In this document: one piece after another, positions 43,956-53,702 of the stretch
How the letters are laid out: every line of letters starts with the position of its first letter
How positions within the stretch are numbered: the first letter of the stretch is position 1
From: Flavobacterium chilense
Lineage (GTDB): Bacteria > Bacteroidota > Bacteroidia > Flavobacteriales > Flavobacteriaceae
DNA: 64,000 nt
Reading direction: 5' to 3'
Assembly: GCF_001602525.1 (NCBI RefSeq)
Contig: NZ_LSYT01000001.1
Coordinates: 806,001 to 870,000 of the forward strand
Program-made: the position numbers and the translations under genes
The notes under the pieces: model-generated
Told to the model about the DNA's origin: nothing
Database searches by the model: none
The model's input: only the letters and a program-made list of their open reading frames with translations

Positions 43956-44873
43956 ATGATTATAAAGAAAAAAGACACCTGGTTTAAAATGCTCTTTGAG
44001 TGGAAAGGTTCTGTTTTGCCGCAACTGCTTCCGAGGCTTTTATTGCTGCTGTTATTTTCGTTTACAGTGGTTTATTTTAAACCTTATCTCATACAATATA
44101 ATTTACACATTAATCCTGCTATTTTTACTTTATTCGGGATTGCACTTGCCATATTTCTTGGATTTAGAAATAGTGTGAGTTATGACCGCTTCTGGGAAGG
44201 CAGAAAACTTTGGGGCGCTTTGCTTAATGACACACGATCTCTTGCCAGACAAAGTATTACATTGATAAACGATGCGGCATATCAAACCAAACGCGACCAC
44301 TTTACTAATTTGCTTATTGCTTTTGTATATAGCCTGAAACATCAGCTTAGAGAAACTGATCCGACTCAGGACATGAACCGTTTATTACCGGCAGAATTTG
44401 CAGAACAGCTTAAAGAAGTACGTTTTAAACCCATTATTATTTTACGTGAATTAGGCGTTTGGGTAAAAAATGCCAAATCAGATAATAAAATTGACAGCAT
44501 TACGCAATTGGCTTTTGAAGAAAATCTGAACAAACTCTCTGATATTGTTGGCGGATGTGAAAGAATAGCCGGCACACCAATTCCATATACCTATAGTGTA
44601 TTGCTGCACAGAACAGTTTACATTTATTGCTTTCTGTTGTCTTTTGGTTTTGTAGAAACAATGGGCTGGATCACGCCATTTATTATTGTTTTTATAGCTT
44701 ATACTTTTGTCGCACTTGAAGCTATTGCCGATGAACTCGAAAATCCGTTTGGTTTACAGCCCAATGATCTGGCATTAGACGCTATGTCGCAAATGATCGA
44801 GAATACACTTTTAGAATTAAACGATAAAAAAATAATGCCGGTAAACAATGCTAATAATTATTGCCTTACCTAA
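43956..44873 (+). CDS. Bestrophin-family ion channel
   Basis: A 305-residue membrane protein of the bestrophin/UPF0187 family. Typical features are the N-terminal WFKMLFEWKGSVLPQLLPR, the NSVSYDRFWEGRKLWGALLN motif, and the late segment EAIADELENPFGLQPNDLAL. Bacterial bestrophins form pentameric channels for small ions. About four membrane helices are predicted. It lies 34 bases upstream of an OmpR-type response regulator on the same strand and is probably in that operon, suggesting it is controlled by, or linked to, the two-component system. Confidence 0.92.
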   Translation: MIIKKKDTWFKMLFEWKGSVLPQLLPRLLLLLLFSFTVVYFKPYLIQYNLHINPAIFTLFGIALAIFLGFRNSVSYDRFWEGRKLWGALLNDTRSLARQSITLINDAAYQTKRDHFTNLLIAFVYSLKHQLRETDPTQDMNRLLPAEFAEQLKEVRFKPIIILRELGVWVKNAKSDNKIDSITQLAFEENLNKLSDIVGGCERIAGTPIPYTYSVLLHRTVYIYCFLLSFGFVETMGWITPFIIVFIAYTFVALEAIADELENPFGLQPNDLALDAMSQMIENTLLELNDKKIMPVNNANNYCLT

Positions 44874-44907
44874 ATTATGATAATAAACACTCCAATTATA
44901 TTTGGTT

Positions 44908-45594
44908 ATGAATAAAGTATTATTAGTTGAAGACGATCCAAGAGTGGCTTCATTTATTACAAGAGGACTTGAGGAACAACTTTATGAGGTTAAAACCATC
45001 ACCAAAGGTTTTGACGCCATAAAAGAAGTCATGGAAAATGAATATAATATTATTATTCTCGATATTATGCTTCCTGATATTACAGGATTTGAAGTTTGCG
45101 AAGTTTTAAGAAGCCGAAAAATTATAGTGCCTATTCTTATTTTAAGTGCACTCGATACACCACAGGAAAAAGTAAAAGGATTACAAGCCGGAGCCGACGA
45201 TTATCTCGCAAAACCTTTTTTGTTTGAAGAATTGCTTGCCAGAATAAATGCTCAGCTTCGTCGTGCCGAATTTAGCTCAGGAATTTTGGATTTTCAGTCC
45301 TATGCCGGAGTCGAGATTAATATGAAAGAACAAAGTGCCACAAGAGACGGAAAAGAACTCAACTTATCCTCAAGAGAACTGAAGCTTTTGATCTTTTTTA
45401 TGAAAAACCGCGAGAAAGCTTTATCCCGAATTGCAATTGCACAGGCAGTCTGGAATATCGATTTTGATACCACATCAAATACAGTCGATGTTTACATTAA
45501 CTATTTACGTAATAAAATAGATAAAAATTTCCCTACTCCATTAATTCATACCATAAAAGGAACAGGATATATGCTCAAACAAAAAGAGTTATGA
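44908..45594 (+). CDS. OmpR/PhoB-type response regulator
   Basis: A 228-residue regulator. The receiver domain has EDDPRV, phosphoacceptor Asp52 in IILDIMLPD and the Lys in YLAKPFLFEELLARI. The winged-helix domain (about 130-225) includes LSSRELKLLIFFMKNREKAL and SNTVDVYINYLRNKID. I use ATG 44908, two codons inside a longer reading, because it starts directly at MNKVLLVEDD. It overlaps the sensor kinase gene by four bases. The sequence is of the CusR/CopR/QseB type, though the signal is unknown. Confidence 0.93.
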   Translation: MNKVLLVEDDPRVASFITRGLEEQLYEVKTITKGFDAIKEVMENEYNIIILDIMLPDITGFEVCEVLRSRKIIVPILILSALDTPQEKVKGLQAGADDYLAKPFLFEELLARINAQLRRAEFSSGILDFQSYAGVEINMKEQSATRDGKELNLSSRELKLLIFFMKNREKALSRIAIAQAVWNIDFDTTSNTVDVYINYLRNKIDKNFPTPLIHTIKGTGYMLKQKEL

Positions 45595-46958
45595 ATCTTA
45601 AAAATAAATTAGCAGTCAATTCTACACTGCTTTTTGCTTTTATAGTCGGGCTGCTTATGGCCGGATCATTTCTCTTGTTTACCAGTCACATGAAAGATCT
45701 TTATTTTGATACTCTGGAAGATCATGCCATGACTACTGCCCTTTTTTATTTTGAAAAAGACGAAATAAAAGAAATCAACAGTGCGCGTTACCGTCAGATA
45801 GAAATTCAGTACAAACGAATCAACAATGAATCGATACGGGTTTATGACGCCAAAACAAAAAAAATATTTGTACAGGATCATATTGATGTTAATTTAAGCG
45901 ATCAGTACTTAGATGCTATAGTCAAAAATACAATCCTGTCTTTTACTATTAACGACAGACAATTTGTTGGATTATACTACAAAGACAATCAGGGAGATTT
46001 TATTATTGTGGTTTCCGGAATTGACCGTGCCGGAAATCGTCAGCTCGAGATTCTTGGCTTTATGTTCATCCTGTTTTATCTTGCCGGAATTCCGCTTAAT
46101 TATCTTTTGGGAACATTTTTAGCCAGACAAACTTTTCGTCCTTTTGAAGAAGTCATTGCCAAAGTAAATACCATAACAACTGAAAATCTTCATTCGAGAT
46201 TAGAAGTATCACCAACCAGCGGCAGAGATGAAATTAAAGAATTGGCTACGACCTTTAATTATCTTTTAGAAAGACTCGAAAGCGGTATCATGATTCAGAA
46301 GAATTTTCTGAAAAATGTTTCGCACGAACTCAAAACACCACTTACTATTATTATAGGAGATATTGATGTTTCGCTACAGCAACCCAGAACCAACGAACAA
46401 TATGAGGAAATATTAAAATCACTTCGAAAAGACACTTTACATCTTAAAGCAACTCTTGAAGGACTTTTGGTATTATCGGGTCTTGAACTTTCGGAACCGC
46501 AACAAATGGAAATGGTTCGTATAGATGAAATACTCTGGAATGTTCTGGAAAAGAAAGCTATTGAATATCCTGAATCTAAAGTTTCTGTGCATCTTAATGC
46601 TATTGCAGATCACGAAGATTTACTATCTGTTTATGCCAATAAGCATATGTTGTTTATTGCCTTATATAATATTCTGGACAATGCCATAAAATTTTCATCA
46701 CCTGCACCAGTAGATGTTTTTGCCTATTCGAACAAGGGAAAACTGGAAATAAAAATCACAGATCAGGGTCCCGGAATTTCAGATACTGATAAAGATGCTA
46801 TTTTCGAACTCTTTTTTAGAAGTGATAATACACGCCATATTCAGGGACAGGGATTGGGGCTTTTTATTACCATGCAAATTCTGAGACTTCACGAAATTAA
46901 TGTAACTCTAACATCTGAATTAGAAAAAGGAACTTCCTTTTCTTTGTTATTCCCTTAA
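45591..46958 (+). CDS. Sensor histidine kinase (HAMP, HisKA, HATPase)
   Basis: A 455-residue membrane kinase partnering the upstream regulator. Helices at about 8-30 and 152-175 flank a ~120-residue extracytoplasmic sensor. A HAMP domain follows (about 180-230; FRPFEEVIAKVNTITTENL), then HisKA with KNVSHELKTPLTIIIGDI and an ATPase domain with NILDNAIKFSSPAP, ITDQGPGIS and GQGLGLFITMQIL. It ends before a 298-base gap preceding the Oar-like receptor gene. Confidence 0.93.
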   Translation: MNLKNKLAVNSTLLFAFIVGLLMAGSFLLFTSHMKDLYFDTLEDHAMTTALFYFEKDEIKEINSARYRQIEIQYKRINNESIRVYDAKTKKIFVQDHIDVNLSDQYLDAIVKNTILSFTINDRQFVGLYYKDNQGDFIIVVSGIDRAGNRQLEILGFMFILFYLAGIPLNYLLGTFLARQTFRPFEEVIAKVNTITTENLHSRLEVSPTSGRDEIKELATTFNYLLERLESGIMIQKNFLKNVSHELKTPLTIIIGDIDVSLQQPRTNEQYEEILKSLRKDTLHLKATLEGLLVLSGLELSEPQQMEMVRIDEILWNVLEKKAIEYPESKVSVHLNAIADHEDLLSVYANKHMLFIALYNILDNAIKFSSPAPVDVFAYSNKGKLEIKITDQGPGISDTDKDAIFELFFRSDNTRHIQGQGLGLFITMQILRLHEINVTLTSELEKGTSFSLLFP

Positions 46959-47256
46959 GTAATTTCATTTTTTTTGCATTAAAAAATCAATAACCTATTG
47001 CGGTCGTTTTTATCTTCGGTAACGTTAAATTAACACTCTAATCTTTTTTTAATCTACTTTAAATACAAATCTAATCTGTTATTTTTTAGTTTTTTCATTC
47101 AAACTGCTGATCTTAAAGACCTAAAACGGTTTTACAAAAATATCACGTTCGTAATTTTAAGTTAACAATAAATGGTTTTATCATTTTATGTTAACAAAAG
47201 CGTTAAATCTGATCGAAACAAAGGCAGTTTCTTTGTCAAATAAAAACTAAACAACA
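46959..47256. other. Promoter region of the Oar-like receptor gene
   Basis: About 300 AT-rich bases upstream of the large TonB receptor. Two TTAACA/GTTAAC-type motifs lie near 47160 and 47190, roughly 30 bases apart, and a third GTTAAATTAACAC near 47024. They may be part of a promoter or operator, but the evidence is weak. No gene was seen. Confidence 0.4.
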
Positions 47257-50200
47257 ATGACAAAACTAAAACTCTTTTTTTCGGCTGTGATGCTTCTCGT
47301 AATGGGAAACATTTTTGCCCAAATTACAACCTCATCCTTAACGGCAAAAGTAAATGATGGAACAAGTCCCCTTACTGGCGCTGAGGTTACATTAACACAT
47401 TTACCTACCAATTCAGTTTACAGAGCTGTAACTGATAAACAAGGTAGATTTAGTTTCGAAAATTTAAATGCCGGTGGACCTTACGAATTAGAAATTAAAA
47501 GCAAGGACACCAAAGATTACTCGAATGCACAAATACATTTAGCTCTTGGTGATAATGATTTACCAACTATTGTGCTTAATAAAGCAGACAATAATGTATT
47601 AGAAGAAGTAGTGATTACAAGCTCAAAACCTTCTTCGAAAAACAACGGTACAAACATTAACGGAAAACAAATAAATGGTCTGCCGTTAATCAACAGAGGA
47701 ATTCAGGATGTTACCAAACTGGTTCCACAAAGTTCTAACAACTCTTTTGCAGGAACTAACTTCAGATACAATAACGTAACAATTGATGGTTCTATAAACA
47801 ATGATGCAATTGGTTTTAGCCCGTCTTTAGGAGGACAATCAGGAACTTCGGGTATGCCTGGAAGCAGTACACGTTCTAACTCTATCAGTTTAGATGCGAT
47901 TCAGGATATTCAGGTTTATATTGCTCCTTATGATATTAAATTAGGAAACTTTTTAGGAGGAAGTGTAAATGCAGTTACCCGCAGCGGTACAAATGAAGTA
48001 AGCGGATCTATTTATAGTTATGGCAGAAGCGCCGCTATCACAGGTCCTAATAATGCAGGTGACGGTTCTAAAATGCCAAGTGCTTTTGGTGATTACCAGG
48101 TTGGTTTCAGATTAGGATTACCAATCATCAAAGACAAATTGTTCTTCTTTACCAATATGGAATATGCTGAAAGAACAGATCCTTTGTTTTACAATGCAGG
48201 ACAAACAAACTCTGCCGGAAAACTAACTTCATTAGTTGATAATGCTACAGCAGAACAAATTGCTAATTTCGTTAAAACCAACTACGGATTTGATCCGGGA
48301 AGCTACGGTTCATACAATAACTTTGCAAAAAGCCAGAAATTCTTCAATAAATTAGACTGGAAAATTAATGACAAGCACTCTCTTTCATTAAGAAACAATA
48401 CAGTTATCTCTCAGGCTTCAAACTTAGAGCGTGATGCAGCAAACTTCAGGTTCTCAAGCATGGACTTTACTCAAAAAAACCAATCTATTAGTACGGTTTT
48501 AGAATTAAAAAGCCACTTTAACAGCCAATGGTCTAACTCTTTTATTGCAAGTTACTCAGCTATTAAAGATTACCGTGATCCAAAATCAAGCAATGCTATG
48601 TTTCCACAAGCAGAGATTGGGTATAACGGAGGAACTATTTTCTTAGGAAATGACCGTGAAGCAACTGTTTTTAACATGAAACAAAACACTGCTGAAATCA
48701 CAGACAACCTTACTTATAAAACAGGAAACCATACTTTATTATTTGGTACTCACAACGAATTTTACGACATCAACTACGGATTCGTAAATGCTCTTAACGG
48801 AAGAGTTTCATACAAATCTCTTGCAGATTTCTACAATAAACTTCCTACTCGTGTTCGTGGAACTTATCCTTTTGATGGTTCAACAAGAGATCAGATTTTT
48901 AATGATCCTTATGCTAAATTCAAAGTAAACCTTTATAGTTTTTATGTACAGGATGAAATTAGAATTGGTAACAAATTAAAAGTTACACCAGGTGTAAGAA
49001 TTGATTATACAGATGTACCAAATAAACCAAAATTAAGCCCGCAAGTACAAAACTCTCCGGCTGATCCAAATTACGGAACAACTTATGAGTACACACCTTT
49101 AAGCCAAATTAAAAACAACTTTTTCAGTACAGCTTTAGTTTCTCCAAGAATTGGATTTACTTATAATGTAGACGAAGACAAAACCTTAGTTTTAAGAGGT
49201 GGATCAGGAGTATTTACAGGTAGAATTCCGTTTGCATGGTTAGGATATGCTTATTACAATGATGGTGTAGGTTACGGAAGTTATGACAAAAATAACCTTA
49301 CTCCTGCTCAGGTTGCAGCAGCTGGTGATCCTTTGGCAACTAACGGTTTAAATGGATACCATGATGCAACACCAAAAGTACAGGCAGATTTAGTTGACAA
49401 TAAATTTAAAATGCCGGCTGTTTTAAGAAACTCTCTTGCCATCGACAAAACTTTCGACGGATATAAATTTACAGTTGAAGGTATTTATACAAAAGTAATT
49501 CGTGATTTAGAATTTCAACAAGTAAACAAAACAGATAATCCTACGTATTTCTCTTATGATACTAATCATCAGATGCCAATTTACGCAGCAAATATCAACC
49601 CTGCTTTCTCAAATGCTTACCTGCTTTCAAATACAAATAAAGGATACAGATACAGCATCACTGAAATGATCACAAAAACATATGATTTTGGTATGAACTT
49701 TATGGTTGCTTATACTTACGGAGATTCAAGAGACGTTACAAACGGAATCCGTAACTCTATGGAAAGTAACTTCCAGATGAACCAGTCATTAACACCTAAT
49801 GATCCTCAATTGGCAACTTCTAACTTCAATATCAAACACAGAATCGTTTCTAGCGTAGGATATGCAGTAAAATTAGCTGATAACAATACTTTCTCTGCTA
49901 ATGTGTACTTTAATGCACAATCAGGAAATCCGTTCTCATGGGGATTTGTAAACTCTACAATTGCAGGAACAGGACAAGCAGCAGGATTAGCGTATATCTT
50001 TAAAGATGCAACAGAAGCAGCAAAATATATTGGAGTAAATGCAGCAGGAGTTCCATCAGCTACAGCAGCTCAACAAGTTGCAGATTACGAAGCTTTTATC
50101 AATGGTAACGACTATTTAAAAAGCAGAAGAGGAACATTTACACAAAGAAATGGTGATACTACACCATGGAACATTCAGGCAGATTTGAAATTAATGGATG

Positions 50201-50472
50201 AAATCAAAGTTGCAAAAGTTGGTACATTCCAGGTTTCATTTAGCATGGCAAACATCGGAAACCTTATCAATAAAGATTGGGGAAGAAGTTATTTCGTTCC
50301 AAACACTTACAATTCAACAGCAAATTTGGGGTTAACAAAATCAGGAAACTTAGGCGGAGTTGCTACTGGCGATCCAACTTATACTTTCCAAAAGCCAACC
50401 TCAACACCTTATACTGTAGATCAATTAGCTTCAAGATTCCAAGGACAACTTGGTGTTAGGTATTCGTTCTAA
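47257..50472 (+). CDS. Oar-like TonB-dependent receptor with carboxypeptidase-regulatory domain
   Basis: A 1071-residue outer-membrane protein. A signal peptide ends in IFAQ, and a carboxypeptidase-regulatory-like domain spans about residues 25-110 (GAEVTLTHLPTNSVYRAVTD and a DKQGRFSFENLNAGG strand). A plug domain (about 115-240; VVITSSKPSSKNNG, PYDIKLGNFLGGSVNAVTRS) and a long barrel ending in GQLGVRYSF follow. This matches the Oar/OmpA-related TonB receptors found in myxobacteria and Bacteroidetes, which are linked to surface adhesion or protein export. It stands alone and ends at a strong terminator. Its ligand is unknown. Confidence 0.9.
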   Translation: MTKLKLFFSAVMLLVMGNIFAQITTSSLTAKVNDGTSPLTGAEVTLTHLPTNSVYRAVTDKQGRFSFENLNAGGPYELEIKSKDTKDYSNAQIHLALGDNDLPTIVLNKADNNVLEEVVITSSKPSSKNNGTNINGKQINGLPLINRGIQDVTKLVPQSSNNSFAGTNFRYNNVTIDGSINNDAIGFSPSLGGQSGTSGMPGSSTRSNSISLDAIQDIQVYIAPYDIKLGNFLGGSVNAVTRSGTNEVSGSIYSYGRSAAITGPNNAGDGSKMPSAFGDYQVGFRLGLPIIKDKLFFFTNMEYAERTDPLFYNAGQTNSAGKLTSLVDNATAEQIANFVKTNYGFDPGSYGSYNNFAKSQKFFNKLDWKINDKHSLSLRNNTVISQASNLERDAANFRFSSMDFTQKNQSISTVLELKSHFNSQWSNSFIASYSAIKDYRDPKSSNAMFPQAEIGYNGGTIFLGNDREATVFNMKQNTAEITDNLTYKTGNHTLLFGTHNEFYDINYGFVNALNGRVSYKSLADFYNKLPTRVRGTYPFDGSTRDQIFNDPYAKFKVNLYSFYVQDEIRIGNKLKVTPGVRIDYTDVPNKPKLSPQVQNSPADPNYGTTYEYTPLSQIKNNFFSTALVSPRIGFTYNVDEDKTLVLRGGSGVFTGRIPFAWLGYAYYNDGVGYGSYDKNNLTPAQVAAAGDPLATNGLNGYHDATPKVQADLVDNKFKMPAVLRNSLAIDKTFDGYKFTVEGIYTKVIRDLEFQQVNKTDNPTYFSYDTNHQMPIYAANINPAFSNAYLLSNTNKGYRYSITEMITKTYDFGMNFMVAYTYGDSRDVTNGIRNSMESNFQMNQSLTPNDPQLATSNFNIKHRIVSSVGYAVKLADNNTFSANVYFNAQSGNPFSWGFVNSTIAGTGQAAGLAYIFKDATEAAKYIGVNAAGVPSATAAQQVADYEAFINGNDYLKSRRGTFTQRNGDTTPWNIQADLKLMDEIKVAKVGTFQVSFSMANIGNLINKDWGRSYFVPNTYNSTANLGLTKSGNLGGVATGDPTYTFQKPTSTPYTVDQLASRFQGQLGVRYSF

Positions 50473-50498
50473 AGATTGTGTTTTATTTTTTTTTATTT

Positions 50499-50540
50499 GT
50501 CCCCCAGTTTCAAACCTTATGAAACTGGGGGACTCTTTTT
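50499..50540 (+). terminator. Strong terminator after the Oar-like receptor
   Basis: A 13-bp stem GTCCCCCAGTTTC with GAAACTGGGGGAC, an eight-base loop, then TC and five T. It begins 27 bases past the stop codon. Confidence 0.92.
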
Positions 50541-50652
50541 ATAGATATCTCTCATAACTTCGTATTTATTGAGCACTTAATTTATTTTTTTGAGACAAAC
50601 TTAATCGCATCATCTTCATCATTATCTAAGATATAATTTCTAAATTAGTGAT

Positions 50653-51780
50653 ATGGAAAAGAATCCCGATGTATTGATTATTGGCGGCGGACTTGCGGGT
50701 TTGACTGCAGCTATACATCTGTCTCAAAAAGATTTAAAAGTAGTATTGATTGAAAAATCGGCTTATCCCCGACATAAAGTTTGCGGAGAATATATTTCTA
50801 ATGAGATCCTTCCCTATTTGCAATGGCTTGGCGCCGATGTTTCAGAACTAAATCCCACAAATATTTCGAAGTTTGCCTTTACCGCCAATAACGGAAAAGA
50901 AGCAACAGCAAAACTTCCGTTAGGAGGATTTGGCATTAGCCGATATGAACTGGATCAGTTTTTATATCAAAAAGCACTGGCAAACAATTGTAGTATTATA
51001 AAAGAAACCGTTACAGCTGTTTCTTTCAGTGATGATGTATTTACTGTTACAACTTCCGGTCAAATTTTAACTTCTAAAATAGTTCTTGGAGCTTTTGGCA
51101 AACGTTCCAATGTTGATCAGGTTCTGGATCGGAATTTCATTCATAAAAAATCACCGTGGCTCGCAGTAAAAGCCCATTATTCAGGCAATCTCGATAATGA
51201 TATTGTGGCTTTGCACAACTTCAAAGGCGGCTATTGTGGTGTTTCTAAAGTCGAAAACAACATTATAAACATTTGTTATCTGGCAGATTATGCCACTTTT
51301 AAGCAATACAAAAACATTGAAGAGTATCAGCAAAATGTGCTTTATAAAAACAAACATCTTAAAGCCATTTTTGAGAACAGTCAACTTCTTTTTGATAAAC
51401 CATTGACCATAAGTCAGATCTCTTTTGATAAAAAACAAGCTGTCGAAAACCATATTTTAATGATTGGCGATACAGCCGGACTTATTCACCCGCTTTGTGG
51501 TAACGGAATGGCAATGGCGATTCATAGCGCTAAAATAGCATCAGAATTAATTCTGGATTATTATTCGGATAAAAAAATATCCCGGGAAACATTAGAAAAA
51601 ACCTATATCAAAGAATGGAAGAAACATTTTGGGAAAAGGCTTTTTATGGGTCGGGTTCTGGCACAAATCTTAACCCAAAAAAATATCACCAATACACTTG
51701 TTGCCATAGTAGCCTCATTTCCAGGAATACTGCCTACAATAATCAAACAAACGCATGGTAAACCTATAGCAATCAACTAA
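50653..51780 (+). CDS. FAD-dependent oxidoreductase of the type III PKS cluster
   Basis: A 375-residue flavoprotein of the geranylgeranyl-reductase/aromatic-hydroxylase type. The dinucleotide-binding motif is IIGGGLAGLTAAIHLSQKD; RHKVCGEYISNEILP follows near residue 40, and the second FAD motif is IGDTAGLIHPLCGNGMAMAI. In known phenolic-lipid clusters of actinobacteria (srsABC), an FAD hydroxylase of this general kind oxidises the alkylresorcinol ring to a quinone; by analogy this enzyme may do the same. It is the first gene of the cluster and its stop directly abuts the methyltransferase start. Confidence 0.85.
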   Translation: MEKNPDVLIIGGGLAGLTAAIHLSQKDLKVVLIEKSAYPRHKVCGEYISNEILPYLQWLGADVSELNPTNISKFAFTANNGKEATAKLPLGGFGISRYELDQFLYQKALANNCSIIKETVTAVSFSDDVFTVTTSGQILTSKIVLGAFGKRSNVDQVLDRNFIHKKSPWLAVKAHYSGNLDNDIVALHNFKGGYCGVSKVENNIINICYLADYATFKQYKNIEEYQQNVLYKNKHLKAIFENSQLLFDKPLTISQISFDKKQAVENHILMIGDTAGLIHPLCGNGMAMAIHSAKIASELILDYYSDKKISRETLEKTYIKEWKKHFGKRLFMGRVLAQILTQKNITNTLVAIVASFPGILPTIIKQTHGKPIAIN

Positions 51781-52494
51781 ATGAGTGTAAATACACAATA
51801 CAGAACACAGGAAACCGAAATAATGGATGATTTTTCTCTTCAGGGAGAAGAATTACAAGCTGCTCTGGATCAGATTGCCCAAATCAACCAATTATTAGGT
51901 GGTAACCAACTTACATTACACGGAATCAAAAAAATACTAAAAAAATATCCTAAAGATCAAACCATTACAATTGCCGATATTGGTTGTGGCAATGGCGACA
52001 TGTTGCGCATGCTGGCGAAGTTTGGTCAAAAAAACAATTTAGATTTTAAACTTATAGGTATTGATGCCAATGATTTTACGATTAATTATGCCAAAACATT
52101 ATCAACCCAATATTCAAATATCGAATACAAATGCATTGACATTTTTAGCGAAACATTTAAAAACATATCCTATGATATTGTTTTATGTACCCTCACCCTG
52201 CACCATTTTTCCAATGACGAAATATTAAATATAATTACTATCTTTAATAAGAATGCCAAAGCCGGTATTATTGTTAACGATTTACATCGCAGCAAATTAG
52301 CATACCGCCTTTTTGAATTGATTTGCGTTATTTTTAATTTGAAAAAAATGTCACGTGAAGATGGACTGGTCTCTATTTTAAGAGGATTTAAAAAAGACGA
52401 ACTGGAAGACTTCTCCAAAAAACTAAATCTAAAAAACTATACCATACACTGGAAATGGGCTTTTCGCTACCAGTGGATAATTACTAAAAAATGA
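51781..52494 (+). CDS. SAM-dependent methyltransferase of the type III PKS cluster
   Basis: A 237-residue class I methyltransferase. The SAM-binding motif is IADIGCGNGDMLRML (about residues 60-75), followed by IGIDANDF and LCTLTLHHFSNDEIL. In the comparable srs clusters the methyltransferase O-methylates the resorcinol ring, and the same job is plausible. It starts immediately after the oxidoreductase stop codon and overlaps the polyketide synthase gene by four bases, so the three genes are tightly coupled. Confidence 0.88.
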   Translation: MSVNTQYRTQETEIMDDFSLQGEELQAALDQIAQINQLLGGNQLTLHGIKKILKKYPKDQTITIADIGCGNGDMLRMLAKFGQKNNLDFKLIGIDANDFTINYAKTLSTQYSNIEYKCIDIFSETFKNISYDIVLCTLTLHHFSNDEILNIITIFNKNAKAGIIVNDLHRSKLAYRLFELICVIFNLKKMSREDGLVSILRGFKKDELEDFSKKLNLKNYTIHWKWAFRYQWIITKK

Positions 52495-53543
52495 GCGTAA
52501 AAATTATAACTGTTGCCAGGCAACTGCCACAATATTCCCGTGAAACGGCTGATATACTTCCTATGCTGGAAGGCTGGCTTCACGGACAAGACGAACGTTT
52601 CATCAAAAAAGTCAAAAAAATATTTGAAGGCGCCGCTGTAGACAAACGTTACTCGATAATGGATCCTGAGGAAGTCTTTACAGCAACTTCTTTTGAAGAT
52701 AAAAACGACATTTATAGTCGGGAAGTTATTATTCTGGGCGAACAGGTTTTACAAAAAGCACTCGAAAAAGCCCAATGGGATCCGCAAACACTGGATTATA
52801 TTATTACTGTAAGCTGCACTGGAATTATGATTCCGTCATTAGATGCTTATCTTATCAATAAAATGAAATTAAGACAGGATATTGTGCGGCTTCCCGTTAC
52901 TGAAATGGGTTGTGCTGCAGGAATATCAGGTATTATATATGCTAAAAATTTCCTGAAAGCCAATCCCGGAAAACGTGCTGCTGTTATAGCAGTAGAATCT
53001 CCAACAGCAACTTTTCAGCTTGATGATTTTTCGATGCCCAATATTGTAAGTGCTGCTATTTTTGGTGATGGAGCAGCTTGTTGTTTATTATCTTCTTATG
53101 AAGACGATTATGGCCCTGAAATACTCAACGAAGAAATGTATCATTTTTATGATGCCGAACACATGATGGGCTTCAAATTAACCAACACCGGACTTCAAAT
53201 GGTTTTGGATATTGAAGTTCCGGAAACCATTTCATCACATTTTGGCGATATTATTCATCCTTTTCTTCAAAAAAACAATTTAGAAATCAAAGATATTGAT
53301 CATATGATATTTCATCCTGGCGGAAAAAAAATCGTTACCACTGTAGAAACACTTTTCTCCGGATTAGGAAAAAATATCGAAGCCACTAAAGAAGTACTTA
53401 AACAATATGGCAATATGTCGAGTGCAACTGTATTGTATGTTTTAGAGGAAATCATGGATAAAAAACCAAAAGCAGGAGAAAAAGGATTAATGTTAAGTTT
53501 TGGTCCCGGATTTTCGGCACAACGTGTTTTATTGCAATGGTAA
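52491..53543 (+). CDS. Type III polyketide synthase
   Basis: A 350-residue chalcone/stilbene synthase-fold enzyme that extends a starter acyl-CoA or acyl-ACP with malonyl-CoA and cyclises the product. The catalytic triad is visible: Cys141 in VTEMGCAAGISG, His275 in IFHPGGKKIV and Asn308 in QYGNMSSATVLY. Length is typical. With a methyltransferase and FAD enzyme beside it, an alkylresorcinol- or pyrone-type phenolic lipid is a likely product, but the starter and ring type cannot be read from sequence. The C-terminal FGPGFSAQRVLLQW is the family's usual ending. Confidence 0.93.
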   Translation: MSVKIITVARQLPQYSRETADILPMLEGWLHGQDERFIKKVKKIFEGAAVDKRYSIMDPEEVFTATSFEDKNDIYSREVIILGEQVLQKALEKAQWDPQTLDYIITVSCTGIMIPSLDAYLINKMKLRQDIVRLPVTEMGCAAGISGIIYAKNFLKANPGKRAAVIAVESPTATFQLDDFSMPNIVSAAIFGDGAACCLLSSYEDDYGPEILNEEMYHFYDAEHMMGFKLTNTGLQMVLDIEVPETISSHFGDIIHPFLQKNNLEIKDIDHMIFHPGGKKIVTTVETLFSGLGKNIEATKEVLKQYGNMSSATVLYVLEEIMDKKPKAGEKGLMLSFGPGFSAQRVLLQW

Positions 53544-53561
53544 TTTATTATACAAAACTAA

Positions 53562-53636
53562 ACGCGGATATAGGATCACAATCTGTACCCTAAGGTTGAA
53601 ACCTTGTGCAATAAAAAAATTCATTTTGATCCGCGT
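53562..53636. repeat. Nested inverted repeat splitting the PKS cluster
   Basis: The outer arms ACGCGGAT (53562-53569) and ATCCGCGT (53629-53636) enclose an inner palindrome AAGGTTGAAACCTT (53592-53605). The following bases repeat the ATCCGC phrase. It fills most of the 159-base gap between the PKS and dehydratase genes and looks like an interspersed repeat rather than a terminator, since no clean T run follows. Confidence 0.5.
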
Positions 53637-53702
53637 CTTTACGAAATAAATCTGTTAAAATCCGCATTCAATCAGACATCAAACTATTAAACAAAATAAA
53701 CC

